Shown: positions 1 to 19,084 of the stretch, piece after piece | How positions within the stretch are numbered: the stretch's first letter is position 1 | How the letters are laid out: every line of letters begins with the position of its first letter | NCBI GenBank assembly: GCA_018105865.1 | Contig: CM030850.1 | Location: 14,676,967-14,740,966 of the forward strand | Source of the DNA: Metaphire vulgaris | Lineage: Eukaryota > Annelida > Clitellata > Crassiclitellata > Megascolecidae | Reading direction: 5' to 3' | Length of the DNA: 64,000 nucleotides | Program-made: the position numbers and the translations under genes | The notes under the pieces: generated by a model | Told to the model about the DNA's origin: nothing | Seen by the model: only the letters and a program-made list of their open reading frames with translations | The model's database searches: none

Positions 1-3000
1 GTGCCGGGTTTTTCAAGAGAGGAGAGAAAGTCCGAAAGAAGGAAAAGGGTGTCAAGAGCGTCAAGAAAGTGGAAGAGAAGACCGCGGAATTTGTGGACGA
101 ATTACTGGACGATGCCTTCAGTTCCTGTCTTCCGACAAAGCGGCGTTCCATTTCGATGCTAAATCTCTCCAACAGCACTTACGCATCGCCGTACAGGCGT
201 TCCACAACGAACGAGGAGTACTCGTCATCAAGACGAACTCGAAATGACGAAACTGAAAACGAAGAAATAAGAAGAAACGCAATCAATGGCAGATATCAGG
301 AAAACAGCAGAAAAGACTGGCGCTACATAAAGAGCTCGTTTGATTTAGACGGTGAGGCCGGACGCCAGACAGGACGCCATTTTGCGGGAGGACAGCGTCA
401 GCATGGCTCAAAATGGCGGTCGTCAAGGGAAGAGAACATCGAGAATGTCCGATCGTTTCACGCCAAAGCTGATAGGAAACTGGATGCGGCGATGACGGGC
501 AGTTCGCCGGGTCTGGGGATCGGATATCGCCGGGCTCAGAGTCACCAGATCGGAAGAGAACTGACGCACGTTATTCGACCGATTCCCGGATCCGGAATTT
601 ACACGAGAAGGCTTTCCGGCGGCAGCGGCAGCAGGCGGCGAGGGTCCGAGAGCTCGGACCAATGGATCCCGTATTCTCACAGCGAGGGGTACGTATCCGA
701 TACTGCCCTGTCGTCGCGGTCGACGGCAAAACAGCACTCACGATACGAAGGCGAACAACGGGGCTGGTACCAGCCTACGGAATCAAGAACCAAGCAATCG
801 AGACGCATCGGACAAATTTCTGACGATTCTAACTTCTCCTCCACTTTCAATATCCGACAGAAATGTTGGAGCCACGACGATCTTGCCGCAGATACCCGAA
901 CATTTGCCAAAGAAACTGGGGTAAGGAAATCCCGGCCTCCAACGTTGACTAAGGGTTTGATAACTCGAATATTCCACGGCTCTTCCGCAGAAACCACCCA
1001 ATCGTCACCCACAAATACAGTATATCTGGATTCCTTCTCTTGCAGGAGCAGCGAACGAGGGTCTGCCACTCCTCATTCGAGACAGAGTTGGTCTCAGTTT
1101 CAGAGCGAGAACGAGTTTGGTCACGCCACACGTGTACCGGTCAGAGATGACCTGAACCCGTCCAGCCGGCCCAGTCGATCGATCGCCGCCGGAGAGACGC
1201 ACTTGCTAGAGATATTGCCCTACGAGAGTCTGTCTTCGGCACGAAGTTCACAGCAGTCGGCCTCTCCCGTTCCGAGAAACTCGCGCTTCTTCGCCGAATC
1301 TTCGTCCCGGATCAGCCATCCCGGAGCAGGTCCTCCGAGTCCACTGGCGTTCAGCAATCTCCCGATCGTCGTGTCCGACGTCGTCAGTCCGACGGATTCA
1401 GTTCGACCGAGCACGAGCGCTTCGATCTATTCCGATCCCGGATCCGCCGGAACTACTCTGCCTTCGGCCAACGTCCGCATGACTCGTGATCAGGCGCTGA
1501 ATTTCTACGTCTTCAATAATAATAACAGCAACAACAACAACGACCAGCAGAAACCGGGAAAACAGCATCGAGTGGAGTGCGAGGAGATCACCAAGTCCAT
1601 CTACCTCGGAGACGAGAATCACCTTAGGCGTTCGATGATGCTGACGAGCAGGGAGACGCAGACAGCCGGCGACGGACAGCCGATGAGGACACAGGTTCTG
1701 GACGTCCAGAGGTCGAACCGCCTCGAGCACGAGCAGCCGAGAAGGACATCGGGTCACAAGGAAACCGTCCACTACATCACGCACCAGCGCGAGATTGAGA
1801 AGATACCGGAGAAAGTGGACAAGAGACGAGTGGAGAGTATCTCGACTCAGACGGACCTTGAGGTCCCCGTTGCTCCTAGATCCAGACAGGATGAACAGAG
1901 GACCGTGCATGTGAGCGTAGAACCTAAAGAAATGGTCGATGAAGAAGACGAGATGAAGGAGACGAATTCCTTTGACGAATTTTGGACAAAGACTCAATAT
2001 CCATACGAAACTGTTGAACTTATAAAAACTGGTGAACCTGCTCCGGTGAAGGTAAGCGTTGTCAGACATTCGGCTGAGGTCACCGAGACTGAACCAATCG
2101 AAGAAGAAGAAGAAGAAGAAGAGGATATTGTTGAAACAACGGTGGTGGAGGAGAAGGAAGAGAAGATCCAGATGGAGATACGAGAAGAAGTGGAATTCAG
2201 CATGCTCCGCAAGAAAGGCACTTCCAGTCTGGTGCTGGAAAGCGACGGCGGAAGAGTGTCCGTGGAGCCGTGGTGGATTCCGGACAAATACGAGGCTGTG
2301 GTCGACCGGAGGAAGATCAAGACGACGAAGAGCGAACACAAGCTGAACGACGAAGATTACTCGTTCAAACAGGAGCGCCACCTGGTGAAGGAACCGGATA
2401 CGACATCGTCAGTCGCCGGCCGACAGATTCCAGTCCAGGTACAGAGAAGGGATCACCGTTCCTCCAAGATCCCGAGTCCAGACGGCGGACAGAACCTTTC
2501 CTCCACTTTCGTGTCACAGCAGAGAACTTCCACACAACCGCTGATAGGCAACAGATTCACAAGAAATCCGAAACACGGCGATCAGGTTTCCAGACACTAT
2601 AGTGGCAACACTGGAGGACGCTTCGACGAATCCGGTTCGCGTTCTTCGAGGACAAGCGAAAGATATTCGCAGATTTCATCGGAGCTGCCTGGAAGATATC
2701 ACTGGAACGGCCGGAAAAAATACGCGGATGGAAGAACCGCGGCCACGGAGCGCATCGGTTCCAGCTACGAACCAAACAACGTCAGCTTCGGAAGGAAAAG
2801 TGACGAGATGGTCTTGAGGGAGATGCACAGCCTCAAGACAGGCGGCATGTTGTTGTTGGTGGTAGTGGTAGTGGTAGTGGTGGTAGGGGTGGGACATGGA
2901 GTATCGGGTCTGTGGAGACGGGAGTGTTGCCGATGAGCTATGAGGGTGGGGTGGTGTACTCTTCTCAGTCTGCTCCGGTGTCCGAAACGAGGCTGCTGCG

Positions 3001-3328
3001 TGACGAAGACGGCGGCGTCGTCAAGGTAACGGACCGGAAGCACGTGATGACGAAAACGGTGGCGTATCCAGACAGTTCGAGTTTCGTCGGTTCTTCCTCC
3101 GTTCGCGAGGGACTCGCGGGAGTCGCTTCGCTCGAGGAGGTTCTCGGAGTTTCCACGGAATCCGGACTATCATCGTCGGCGGAGATCCTGAATTCACTGG
3201 AACCCGGATACGAGGACTCTGCTCCTCAAGAATCTGGTAACTCCAGGAATGCTGCTGCGGCGGCGGCGGCAGCGGCGGCGGCTGGGGGGTCGTTCATGCA
3301 TTTTGAAACGGTCGCCACGTCGCTCTAA
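1..3328 (+). CDS. Long low-complexity protein, 5' partial; possible integrin-alpha-like cytoplasmic tail
   Basis: The reading frame is open from base 3 to the stop at 2934-2936, with no convincing start, so the 5' end lies outside the window; the GTG at 69 is not a credible start. The first residues read AGFFKRGEKVRKK. GFFKR is the membrane-proximal signature of integrin alpha tails, here followed by a lysine-rich stretch. The remainder is Ser/Arg-rich and disordered-looking, with two TQT motifs (about 1652-1666 and 1838-1860) resembling dynein light chain LC8 ligands, and a Glu run at 2098-2122. Near 2838-2912 the frame turns into an implausible poly-Leu/Val stretch, while another frame, open from about 2801, reads a Gly/Ser linker and continues to the stop at 3326-3328. 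I therefore treat both as one gene with a 1- or 2-nt frame break. The C-terminus has an 11-Ala run and ends ATSL, fitting a class I PDZ ligand. No family is assigned with confidence; the integrin link rests on one short motif. Confidence 0.6.
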
Positions 3329-3607
3329 CGAAGCCCTGTTCATAGAACCGAAGAACATAAAGGACTATTTTCGCCAAGATTTGTATTTTACAAGTCGTGC
3401 TTCGCCTTCAACTCTGACATCAAAAGTTCTATTACTATGCATTGAGCCTGTAGTTCTTATGCAAGTAGAACTTCGTTATAACGCAGCGCGATTCCAAACC
3501 GGTGCTACGCGCGTATTCAGAGGGATACGCGAGCTGTTGCAAAGGGGGGTCGTGCGAAGGAAATAAGAATATTATAAAAACTGTAGAAAAGGGATAGTGA
3601 TCTAAAG

Positions 3608-3982
3608 CAGTGCTTCCCAAACTTTTTCCAGCCACGGCACATGTCCATATACAGTCAACGGCATACTGCAACCGAAATTCACGCATTTCATTTTAAAAAT
3701 ATATATGCATTTGTATAGGCGTATCAGTGCTAGATATCATACTCTAGTATACTATACAGTATAATATTGACTACCATTCCTCATAAGTACATTTTTCTTT
3801 GCAATCTGTATCACTATTTCATGCCTAACTTCATTGAAGAGATATAAGTCAACTTATAATTATCAATTAATACGGCACCATTATTATTATTATTATACTA
3901 TTTTCCAACATTTTGCCACGGCACACTTCTACCGTTGCTGCGGCACAGTTCTGTGCCGCGGCACACAGGTTGGGAAGCACTG
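3608..3982. mobile_element. hAT-like MITE (CAGTGCTTCCCAA ends)
   Basis: The ends are inverted repeats: cagtgcttcccaaact on the left, and the reverse complement of the right end reads cagtgcttcccaacct. CAGTG ends with this continuation are typical of hAT elements. The interior has no transposase. The heptamer tctaaag flanks both sides but is offset by 3 nt on the right, so the target duplication is imperfect. Confidence 0.7.
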
Positions 3983-4685
3983 TATTCTAAAGATTGGTAA
4001 GAAGTGTTACGGTCAAAAAGAAGCGAGAGCGAATTCGAGCGAGATCATGGTTAGGCCTACATGTATATACGAGGCAGACATCGTGTAATTGTATCAAAAG
4101 AGTCTGTGCATGGAAGGAGTTCAAAATTTTTGAGAAACAAAAATAAGGTCGTCGCGCCTATTTTTTAAAGATAAAACGTGAAATGATCCCCAACATTTAT
4201 TTAAATGCCAATATAAAAGAACAGAGGATAAACTGTAGAACTAAAAAATGATTTCCAAGTGTTGTATGCTACATGCCTAGGGGTACGCACGAAGTTCGCT
4301 TGTTGCTTGGGGTATACCCGGTTATAAAGTACCGCAATGTACGGTCCCGTGTGATGCACTATCGTATTAGATGGTATTGGATATAACAGCGTACCTCTGA
4401 CATAACGTGCTACATTTTACAGACCCGATAAATACGTTATAACGAAGTTCTTATATAGGCTTATATTATAATAGCCAGCATATGCGACCCTGTTATCTTA
4501 TCTTTAAAAGCACTACTATATTCTAGATTTTACCAAATATGTGTGTTTAATTGTGTCATGTACTGTTATATTAATTTGTTGCTAGATTAATATGCTTTGA
4601 GAAATTGAATCAGGCTAAGAGGCTCAGTTAATCAATAGTTAATTCAGTCACTTGATGGCTAAATCAATCAATTGTAATATTGTAA
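3983..4685. other. AT-rich intergenic stretch, no gene seen
   Basis: No coding frame with recognisable content, tRNA or inverted-repeat element was found. It may hold the 3' untranslated region of the upstream gene, but no clear AATAAA placement was seen. Confidence 0.4.
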
Positions 4686-4689
4686 TATA

Positions 4690-5185
4690 ATTTCCTAAGG
4701 AATGTATCCCACTCTCCCCGGGACACGGTAGATGGACTCTCCCGACAGAATCCATCGTAGCGCAGCATCCCGTGGGATACCAAGCACCTTTGGGGCCGTA
4801 GACCCAAAAGGAGAAGGGCCGTAGGCCCAACTGGAGGGGCGCAGCCCCCATGGGAGACCAAGGCCGTAGAACCAAAAGGGGCCTTTGGCCCAAAAAGGAA
4901 TGTAGGCCCGAAAGGGGCCATAGGACCCACTGGGGCGCATCCCGAGCGAGAAACCAAGCCCATTACCGGAGTCGTATGGTCCTTTCTGGGATGCAGCCCC
5001 TGTGGAGGCCAAGGCTCCCCCCCAATGGAGACGCATGAAAAATTTAAAATTATAACAACGTATTCACTTTAAGCTTTCAGATTTAAAAAATAGTGATATT
5101 AATTAATTTTTGTAATAATGGGAACTTTTGCAAGAAATCGGGTAGGAAATAGCCAATCTCGCCCGTCATTTTTGACGGGTTAAGA
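4690..5185. repeat. Array of short GC hairpins followed by a conserved tail (copy 1)
   Basis: Between about 4765 and 4995 there are some eight short palindromes 20-28 bp apart, such as gggcc-gta-ggccc (4816-4828), ggggc-gca-gcccc (4836-4848) and gggcc-ttt-ggccc (4879-4891). Stems are about 5 bp and loops about 3 nt. A segment near 5150-5185 (cccgtcatttttgacgggtt) recurs after a similar hairpin block at 15.46-15.65 kb, so this is a dispersed family. The antisense frames here are by-products of the period, not genes. Confidence 0.6.
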
Positions 5186-6360
5186 GCTAGTATTGTGATA
5201 TTGCCATTGATTCGTATTCGTAAAGCTGTGACCGAGCTACCGTGTATCTATTAAATACTAGCAAGACCAGATACTATAACAGCGGCTATTCTGAGATATG
5301 TCTTCGCAGAAGAGTAAACATTTTGCACATATTTTTGAGCTTATATTTTAAGCAATCTAATTGTCTCTAATTCAATGACACATAACCACTCGTGTCTCAA
5401 CTATATTAGGCCATCCCGAGCAATGGCATGCATAGAATACCTTCAGGTTTCGGCTCAACACTATTGCTACCAGACATTGTGCTCTGCAGTCTGCAATCAG
5501 AATATGTGCGTAGGAGTAAATGTTCCATGGGCATTGGGAGTAGAGCCATTTTGGGGGAGTCCGGCCAAAATTTTCGACCACTATTTCTTTTTATTTTTCA
5601 ACATGGCCATTTGGGGAAAAATATTTTCACCACGCCCCATCGTGAAAGCGTTTATATAAAATTCTATGTGGCGGTCAAAATATACACCAATACGGCCACG
5701 TTTAGTCCATGCGCAAAAATAAAATGTATCAAAAATCAAATGAAAAGAGAGAAGGCTAAAGATACAGTTGAAAACTTAACATTTTCAATTTTTGAACGTA
5801 ATTTTTCGACAAAAATATAAACTAATCTAAAGGTTTTCCGGTACCGTCACAAAAGAGCAACGAGTCCAACTAATATAGGCCTACATCTAATATTAGGCCC
5901 CTACATCTAATAATATGGTGAGAACAAAATGTCTCTGATATCCGATTATCCTATTTAAGCGAAGACAATGAAAACGGCTAAATGACTTTTAGTTGAAAAC
6001 AAAAATATTTTGCCAATACAGTCAGGAATTAATCCAGAGGCAAGTATGTTAATCCTGCACAAATAAAATTGTCATGAAGCGCATAACGATGCCTGTCAGC
6101 TGTCCAATGCTACTGTTTAAACAGTCCAGGTGGCTAAGTTTTAATAAAATGCTATACGCGTATTTCGTGGTCGAGCGTGAATAACTCACGATTAATCAGT
6201 TGTTCTACCAGTGAAAACGATTTCGTTGGATTGTGTTGAACGTAGGATTTACTGTATACACACGTTTATTCAATTTGGAAATCGAAGAAGAAAGTTGGGT
6301 AAGAGTGCACAAGAGAGGTCAGTTATGGGTCTACTTTTTCGAGAAGACGGAAGGCTAGGC
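5186..6360. other. Intergenic, no gene seen
   Basis: Unique-looking AT-rich DNA. The frames around 5372-5820 lack any recognisable domain or splice context. The upstream SH4 exon of the Src-family gene was sought here (Met-Gly followed by Ser/Cys, then a donor) and not found. Confidence 0.4.
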
Positions 6361-6523
6361 CAGGGTTTAATCTAGGCCGTTTCCGGGGGAAATTGCCCTT
6401 CCCCTCGGAAATTTCAAATCCCCCCCGAACATTTTGGCATACTTGATCAACTAACAACTAATAGCTTACTTCCCCCGGCTTTGTCAGTTCCCCCCGGAGT
6501 CCAGGAGTCTAGATTAAACACTG
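6361..6523. mobile_element. hAT-like MITE, CAGGGTTTAATCTAG family, copy 1
   Basis: The ends are cagggtttaatctag and ctagattaaacactg (imperfect inverted repeats). A perfect 8-bp target duplication, ggctaggc, lies at 6353-6360 and 6524-6531. The 163-bp interior is non-coding, with C- and G-runs. It is the same family as 55301-55477, in the opposite orientation. Confidence 0.85.
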
Positions 6524-6884
6524 GGCTAGGCTGTGATGTGACTTCTTAGAAACGATGTCTCGGTGATATATTGACCGCTTAATAGATATGGTAGCAGTTA
6601 GCATTTATAGAGGCTAAATAGTCTTGTGTGATTTATGTTCTAAAGCGCGGTGTTAGTGGCGGTGTGTAGCACACTGCACTCTTGATTCGTCTGTTTTTCA
6701 ATTTGAGATTATCATAAGTGGAAGTTATTACTAATTGCTAATTAATTATTAGTCGATGGTACTGAAATTGACGTGATTTTGACTTTCTAAAATGCATATT
6801 CAGTCGACTGATGAAGAATGTGGAGAGTTACAACAGCTAGTGCTTTTACACAGACTTACTTAGCCTCCTAAACCACTTAAATCA

Positions 6885-6933
<49 letters not shown>

Positions 6934-7567
6934 ACTATGTATCTTGTGTTATATTTTTCCAAATGTCGGCTTTTGAACTGACTTCCTCATTACTATTATT
7001 TGGCGTAAGCTTTGGTGAAAAGTGGAGGAGGCCCAAACCCTATATATCTCCCCTTTTCAATGGCATTATTTCAAAACGTGGGCGTTCGAGTCTTCAGGCC
7101 AAATAGAAGTTTACGCCTATTGGAGTATAAAGGAAGTACCATGTTTTATTCCTATCATTCGATTGGTGATGTAATTCCAAATGGTATTCTTTTTATTCCA
7201 TAGCTGTATGAGCTAATACCAGAATGAGAAGCTGTCTTGGACGATTTCTAGCCCGGTTTTCTCCACCTTCTACAGATCATGATGGAACAATGTTCTATTT
7301 ATTTTAACGTCGCGGCGAACAATATCCGATTTTCGCCGGACAAAGTGGACATGGCTTTTTAACGGCGGATTTTCGCGGGGAAATATTTTCGATATGAAGC
7401 AGATGCAATTAAGAATGGAACAAAATATTTGATCATATTTTCAGGTAACGATGTCAAAAACTGTTCCTGCTTCCTGCTGCTCTGTGCTGGAGCTGGGAAT
7501 TAGGTTTGAAACTTTGAATACGTTATTTGCAAAATTAAGCAGAACACTCACCAGAGGATATTTCAGA
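6524..7567. other. Intergenic with (ATT)n array
   Basis: A pure ATT microsatellite occupies about 6887-6931. The rest has no recognisable gene; the 63-codon frame at 7012-7203 starts at GTG and shows no domain. Confidence 0.4.
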
Positions 7568-7875
7568 CAGAGGCGTACCTAGGGTATTTGGCGCCCATGG
7601 CATGGGAGAGGGTCAGAAAATTAAATTTACAGATTTACAGATCTTTAATTAAAAAATCACGACATTTTATTGGTAAAAGATTAAAACTGCAGATGCACTT
7701 TTCTTGCTTTTGCTGATGCGAACTGGTCTATGATTGATGTGCTCCTCGAAGTCAGTTTCCTCAGTTTCTTCTCTTTCTACGCTGAGTAAAGAGCAGGATC
7801 ACAGAGTTTTAGACGCTCCCTTCAAGTGGCGCCCACGGCATCGGTCGTATCTGCCATACCCTAGGTACGCCATTG
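7568..7875. mobile_element. hAT-like MITE, CAGRGGCGTACCTAGG family, copy 1
   Basis: The left end reads cagaggcgtacctagg, and the right end is its inverted counterpart (cctaggtacgccattg). Flanks atttcaga (7560-7567) and aattcagg (7876-7883) match at 6 of 8 positions, consistent with an old 8-bp duplication. The interior closely matches 61568-61864, and a fragment recurs at 13486-13608. Confidence 0.75.
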
Positions 7876-8735
7876 AATTCAGGAGATGGTATCCACCCTG
7901 GTACCTCAATAAAACGGTCTATGAGACTATGACTCATTGACCCCTGTAACTAAAAGATCTCACAATAGGTCAAATTGTGTGCGAATGGATATCCGCTACA
8001 TGTATCCAAAAGAGTTTGAGAATAACTAATCACGCCTCTGAAATATTTGAAGATACCGAGAGAGTGGCACACCACCCCGTCCCATTAGCGATGTGTGGAT
8101 TAAGAAAAGGTGCATTATTTTGTGTCTGACGAAGAGTCTTCGACAGCAGGACGATTTGTGAAATCGTGTCGATTGCCTTTTTGTTTTAAGAAAAAGAGTG
8201 CAGCTCTTTTTGGATAACATTTTATACTGTAGATTTTTGTTCAACAAATATTCATAGTGATTTATAGGCACATATCACTGTCCAGAAAAATTGTTTACTA
8301 TTATTTATTTATTTATAGTTTCGCATTGCTAAAAGTTAAGGTCTTTACAGAATCATTAAATGGAGATTGTGTAATAATCAGGTTGCGATTTGTGACCTGG
8401 AGCAATGGGGACGATTGGTGAGCTTGGGGATTTACATCCATAGTTGTTGAGGTACCAAATGTAGCAGTGGGGATGCCCGGCTGTGGGGATGGAAAGCAGT
8501 AGGGGATGTAGTTGGGCAGTGGGAGGAGGAAGATTTTCCTTTCCACCCTAAAAATCGCGCCCTGGTAATAATATAGGAATTGTGCAACTTTTATTAACAT
8601 TAATACATAAATTCCATCGAAGTGAATAAAATATCTGAATAACATCGCTAGTTGGTCTGATTTAAGATATGAAAATTAAGCTTTGCGATATTTCAAAATT
8701 ATACTATCGTGTAGTGACGCTTTGTCTGCAGACAA
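7876..8735. other. Intergenic, no gene seen
   Basis: No recognisable coding, RNA or transposon-end signal was found. Confidence 0.4.
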
Positions 8736-9700
8736 GGGTTTAAATGGTTCAGTAGGATCTGCCCTGTAATTTAGAAGATATATTTATTTCCACCCATCCT
8801 TCTTCTTTAAGTTCTCTGCAAACTGGAAGCAGGTCCTGGTTCCCATTGGCGCCATCTATCTCTGTCAGCAGCGCAGGTTTTTTAATCCTTTGTATCCGTC
8901 TTTTGGCATCATCCAGTGCATTAGTGATGTACGTGGTCTTCCTCTGTTTATTTACCCCCATGTGCCCTTCCAGTATTGTTTTGAACAACGATTCTCCTCA
9001 AAATGTGGCCCATATCCAGTTCCTTTGCCTTTGTTTTATTGTTTGTATTATTGTCTTAACTCTTCCACGATATCTAGGACTTCTTTATTGGATATATGTT
9101 GAGTCCAGCTTATTCTTTCCATTCGCCTCCATATCCACATCTCGAACGCCTCCGTCTTCTGATGTCGTCTTTTCTCATCGTCCATGTCTCTGAGCCATAT
9201 AACACCACACTCCATATCAGTGTTTTAATCATTCTCTTCTTTAGCCATTTTATCGAGATTTTTGTTCCTCATTATTTCCTTGATTTATAGAATGCTTCAC
9301 TTCCCATTGCAATTGTTCCTTCTTATTTATTTTGACATCTGGCATCTTCCGTGATAAGGCTGCCAGAGGTAGCAGAATTGTTTCACTTGTTCTACCTTCT
9401 GTCCATAGATTGTGATGTTTGCCTCCTTTCCTTGCTCTTTACTGGGGATGACCATCAGGGAAATGTCTTTTGATGTTAATCCTCATACCATATTCTTCGG
9501 ATACGAAGGCCAGTCTATCCATGATGTTTTGTAACTTTTTTTCTTTGTTTGCTAACATAGCCTGATAAAATATCTGCAAAAATCGCTAATGCTGGATTTA
9601 CCAATATCCTCCTACTTTGATTCCTTCATCCAACTCCTCTAGTGCTTTGTTTGATCAGTTCTTCGATGTATATATTGAATAGCAGTGGTGACAGCGGGCA
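8736..9700 (-). mobile_element. Decayed LINE (reverse transcriptase C-terminal half)
   Basis: On the minus strand, pieces in shifting frames read a GCPLSPLLFNIYIEELI reverse transcriptase motif (about 9640-9700), then SVVLYGSETWTMRK and FEMWIWRRMERISWT (about 9120-9230), then the LEGHMG...TNALDDAKRR region (8890-8970). This order is that of the non-LTR reverse transcriptase palm-to-C-terminus in RTE-like or craniofacial-development-2-like elements. Frame shifts and stops show it is dead. It ends about 160 bp before the SH3 exon at 9864. Confidence 0.8.
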
Positions 9701-9863
9701 TCCATCCATTCATTCACATTATGGTCTTGCTGTGTACCAGTAATCTCATTCTTTGTCCGCTTGTCCACTGGTAGGTTTGTTCTTGTGTCATCCCCCTCAT
9801 CTCTTCTTGTCTTTGAGTCTACAATTGTTTTAATAGACGTTGAAATTGTGGTTTCTTTTTCAG

Positions 9864-17092
<7,229 letters not shown>

Positions 17093-17237
17093 AGCCTGAA
17101 AAGGCGACACACACAAACACACCACACGTACAGTAGGCCTAACTGCCATTAAGTCTTTCAAATGGCATGCTACTTGGAAAACTGTGTGTTCTTAAAGTTC
17201 TTATTAGCGTCTAAAACAAAAATCACACGTTCTGTAT

Positions 17238-17405
17238 CAGGGTTATTTCTAGGATTATCAATTTTTGGGGGGTGTCGGTAAATTCTGAGGGTCCCACTGC
17301 CAAAAAAGGTCTGGCAAGGCAAAAAAGGTCATCCCATAACTGAGATGGGGTGTCGGTCTCAAATTGGGTGTGTTGGGGGTGTTAGAGGGTGTAAAAATAT
17401 CCCTG
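17238..17405. mobile_element. hAT-like MITE, CAGGGWYATTT family, copy 2
   Basis: The ends are cagggttattt and aatatccctg; flanks ttctgtat and ttctgtct match at 7 of 8. It begins 145 bp after the Src-family stop codon and so probably lies in the 3' untranslated region. Confidence 0.85.
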
Positions 17406-17629
17406 TTCTGTCTGCATTTTCGTAGTATTGAAGAGAAAGTTGAAATGGAAATTGCGACGATTTTATTCATTTTCTCTTTCGAATTATCTTAGCTTTCTAA
17501 TACGATATAAATCACGAATGTGGTAGTGACCTATACTTTATTACTGATGCTATTTGTATGATTTGCGAAAGAAAGACTGGAATCAAAAATTACTCCAAGA
17601 TCCCGTGCACAAGTGCTCACAGGAATAGT

Positions 17630-17636
17630 CATAGTG

Positions 17637-17679
<43 letters not shown>

Positions 17680-17973
17680 ACGACTAGTAGTAGTAGTAGT
17701 AGACTAGTAGTAGTTGTTGTAGAAGCAGTAGTAGTAGTAGCAGTAGCAGTAGTAGTAGTAGCAGCAGTAGCAGACCAGCAGTAGTGCAGCAGACGACCAG
17801 CAGCAGCAGCAGCAGACTAGTAGCAGTTGTTGTAGAAGCAGCAGTAGTAGTAGTAGCAGACCAGCAGCAGCAGCAGTAGTAGCAGTAGTACTACCAGCAG
17901 TAGTAGTAGTAGTAGCAGCAGTAGCAGCAGCAGTAGTAGTAGTAGTTGCAGTAGCAGCAGCAGTAGCAGTAGC

Positions 17974-18037
<64 letters not shown>

Positions 18038-18078
18038 TAGTAGTAGTAGTAGTAGTAGTTGTTGTTGTTGTCGTTGTT
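17630..18078. repeat. Long imperfect (AGT)n/(AGC)n microsatellite
   Basis: About 450 bp of AGT with interspersed AGC and GAC units, grading into GTT at the end. Confidence 0.9.
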
Positions 18079-18751
18079 GTTGTGTGATGGTAGTTTAATT
18101 TAGGTTCAAATTACGGGTGAATGAAGAATACTTATGAGGCAACATTTTTCCTTGCGTGATCAAACATTTAATGAAGCCTCTTAATTTTTCTGAATGACCA
18201 AATATCAACACAATGTGACCGCCATGTAGGCCTATTAACCATTATAGGAATGCGAAATATAATCGATTGATGCGGTTGTTGAATGCTAAGGCTGTAATTG
18301 GAGATATTATTCCTCTGAATATTTCTGATATAAGAAATTTTATTTTAATAATTTATCTCTAATAATGTCATTTAGCGTCGAATTGTGTGCTATGGTTGGT
18401 TCTCTTGTGGCTTTACATCGCATGCCAGACCGTTGATTGCTAGAGCTTACGTTTGCATCTAAGAATCGCACTTTTTCACTTATTTATGATTGATGTTTTC
18501 ATTTCAATTCGTCATTCCAAACGGACTCGTCAGCGTTGACTTACTGAGCGTCTGAATAATGCTTGGCATCTGTGTAAACTGAGTTACGGACTTATGCGGA
18601 TGTAAGCTTTTTAAACTTTTTATAGCTTTATCGCGTTCTTTCTATTACTAACTGAGTCAACTCGTGCAGATTTAACAAACCTTATTTAATTTGAATTTTG
18701 TCTGCGTCATGTTTTCATCCGTTACTGCGATTTAAGGGTGTGTGCATGGGT
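18079..18751. other. Intergenic, no gene seen
   Basis: AT-rich, with no recognisable signal. Confidence 0.4.
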
Positions 18752-18774
18752 GACTGTCTCTGTCTCAGTCTTTG

Positions 18775-18835
<61 letters not shown>

Positions 18836-19009
18836 TGTTTCTCTGTGTGTGTCTCATTCTCTCATTCTGTCTCTCTGTCTCTCTGCCTCTCTCTCACTCA
18901 CTCTTTCTCTCTCTCCCTCTCTCTCTGTCTCTGACTGCCTCTGCCTCTCGCTATGTATCTGTCTCTATCCCTGTCTATGTCTCTCTCTCTCTCTGTTTCT
19001 CTCTCTCTT

Positions 19010-19084
<75 letters not shown>
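18752..19084. repeat. (CT)n-rich tract with a short (CA)n end
   Basis: Mostly CT dinucleotides interrupted by CTGT and CTTT, ending in CACACACA. Long frames on both strands here are pure Leu/Ser or Arg/Glu repeats and are not genes. Confidence 0.9.

Noticed and set aside
1398..2381. 327-codon minus-strand frame
   Set aside because: Antisense shadow of the first gene; its composition mirrors that gene's Glu/Arg codons.
4664..5036. Gly/Pro-rich minus-strand frames
   Set aside because: By-product of the hairpin period; several frames are equally open.
5119..5183. MGTF... start as the missing SH4 exon
   Set aside because: It lies inside the hairpin repeat tail, stops after 21 codons and lacks a donor in the right phase.
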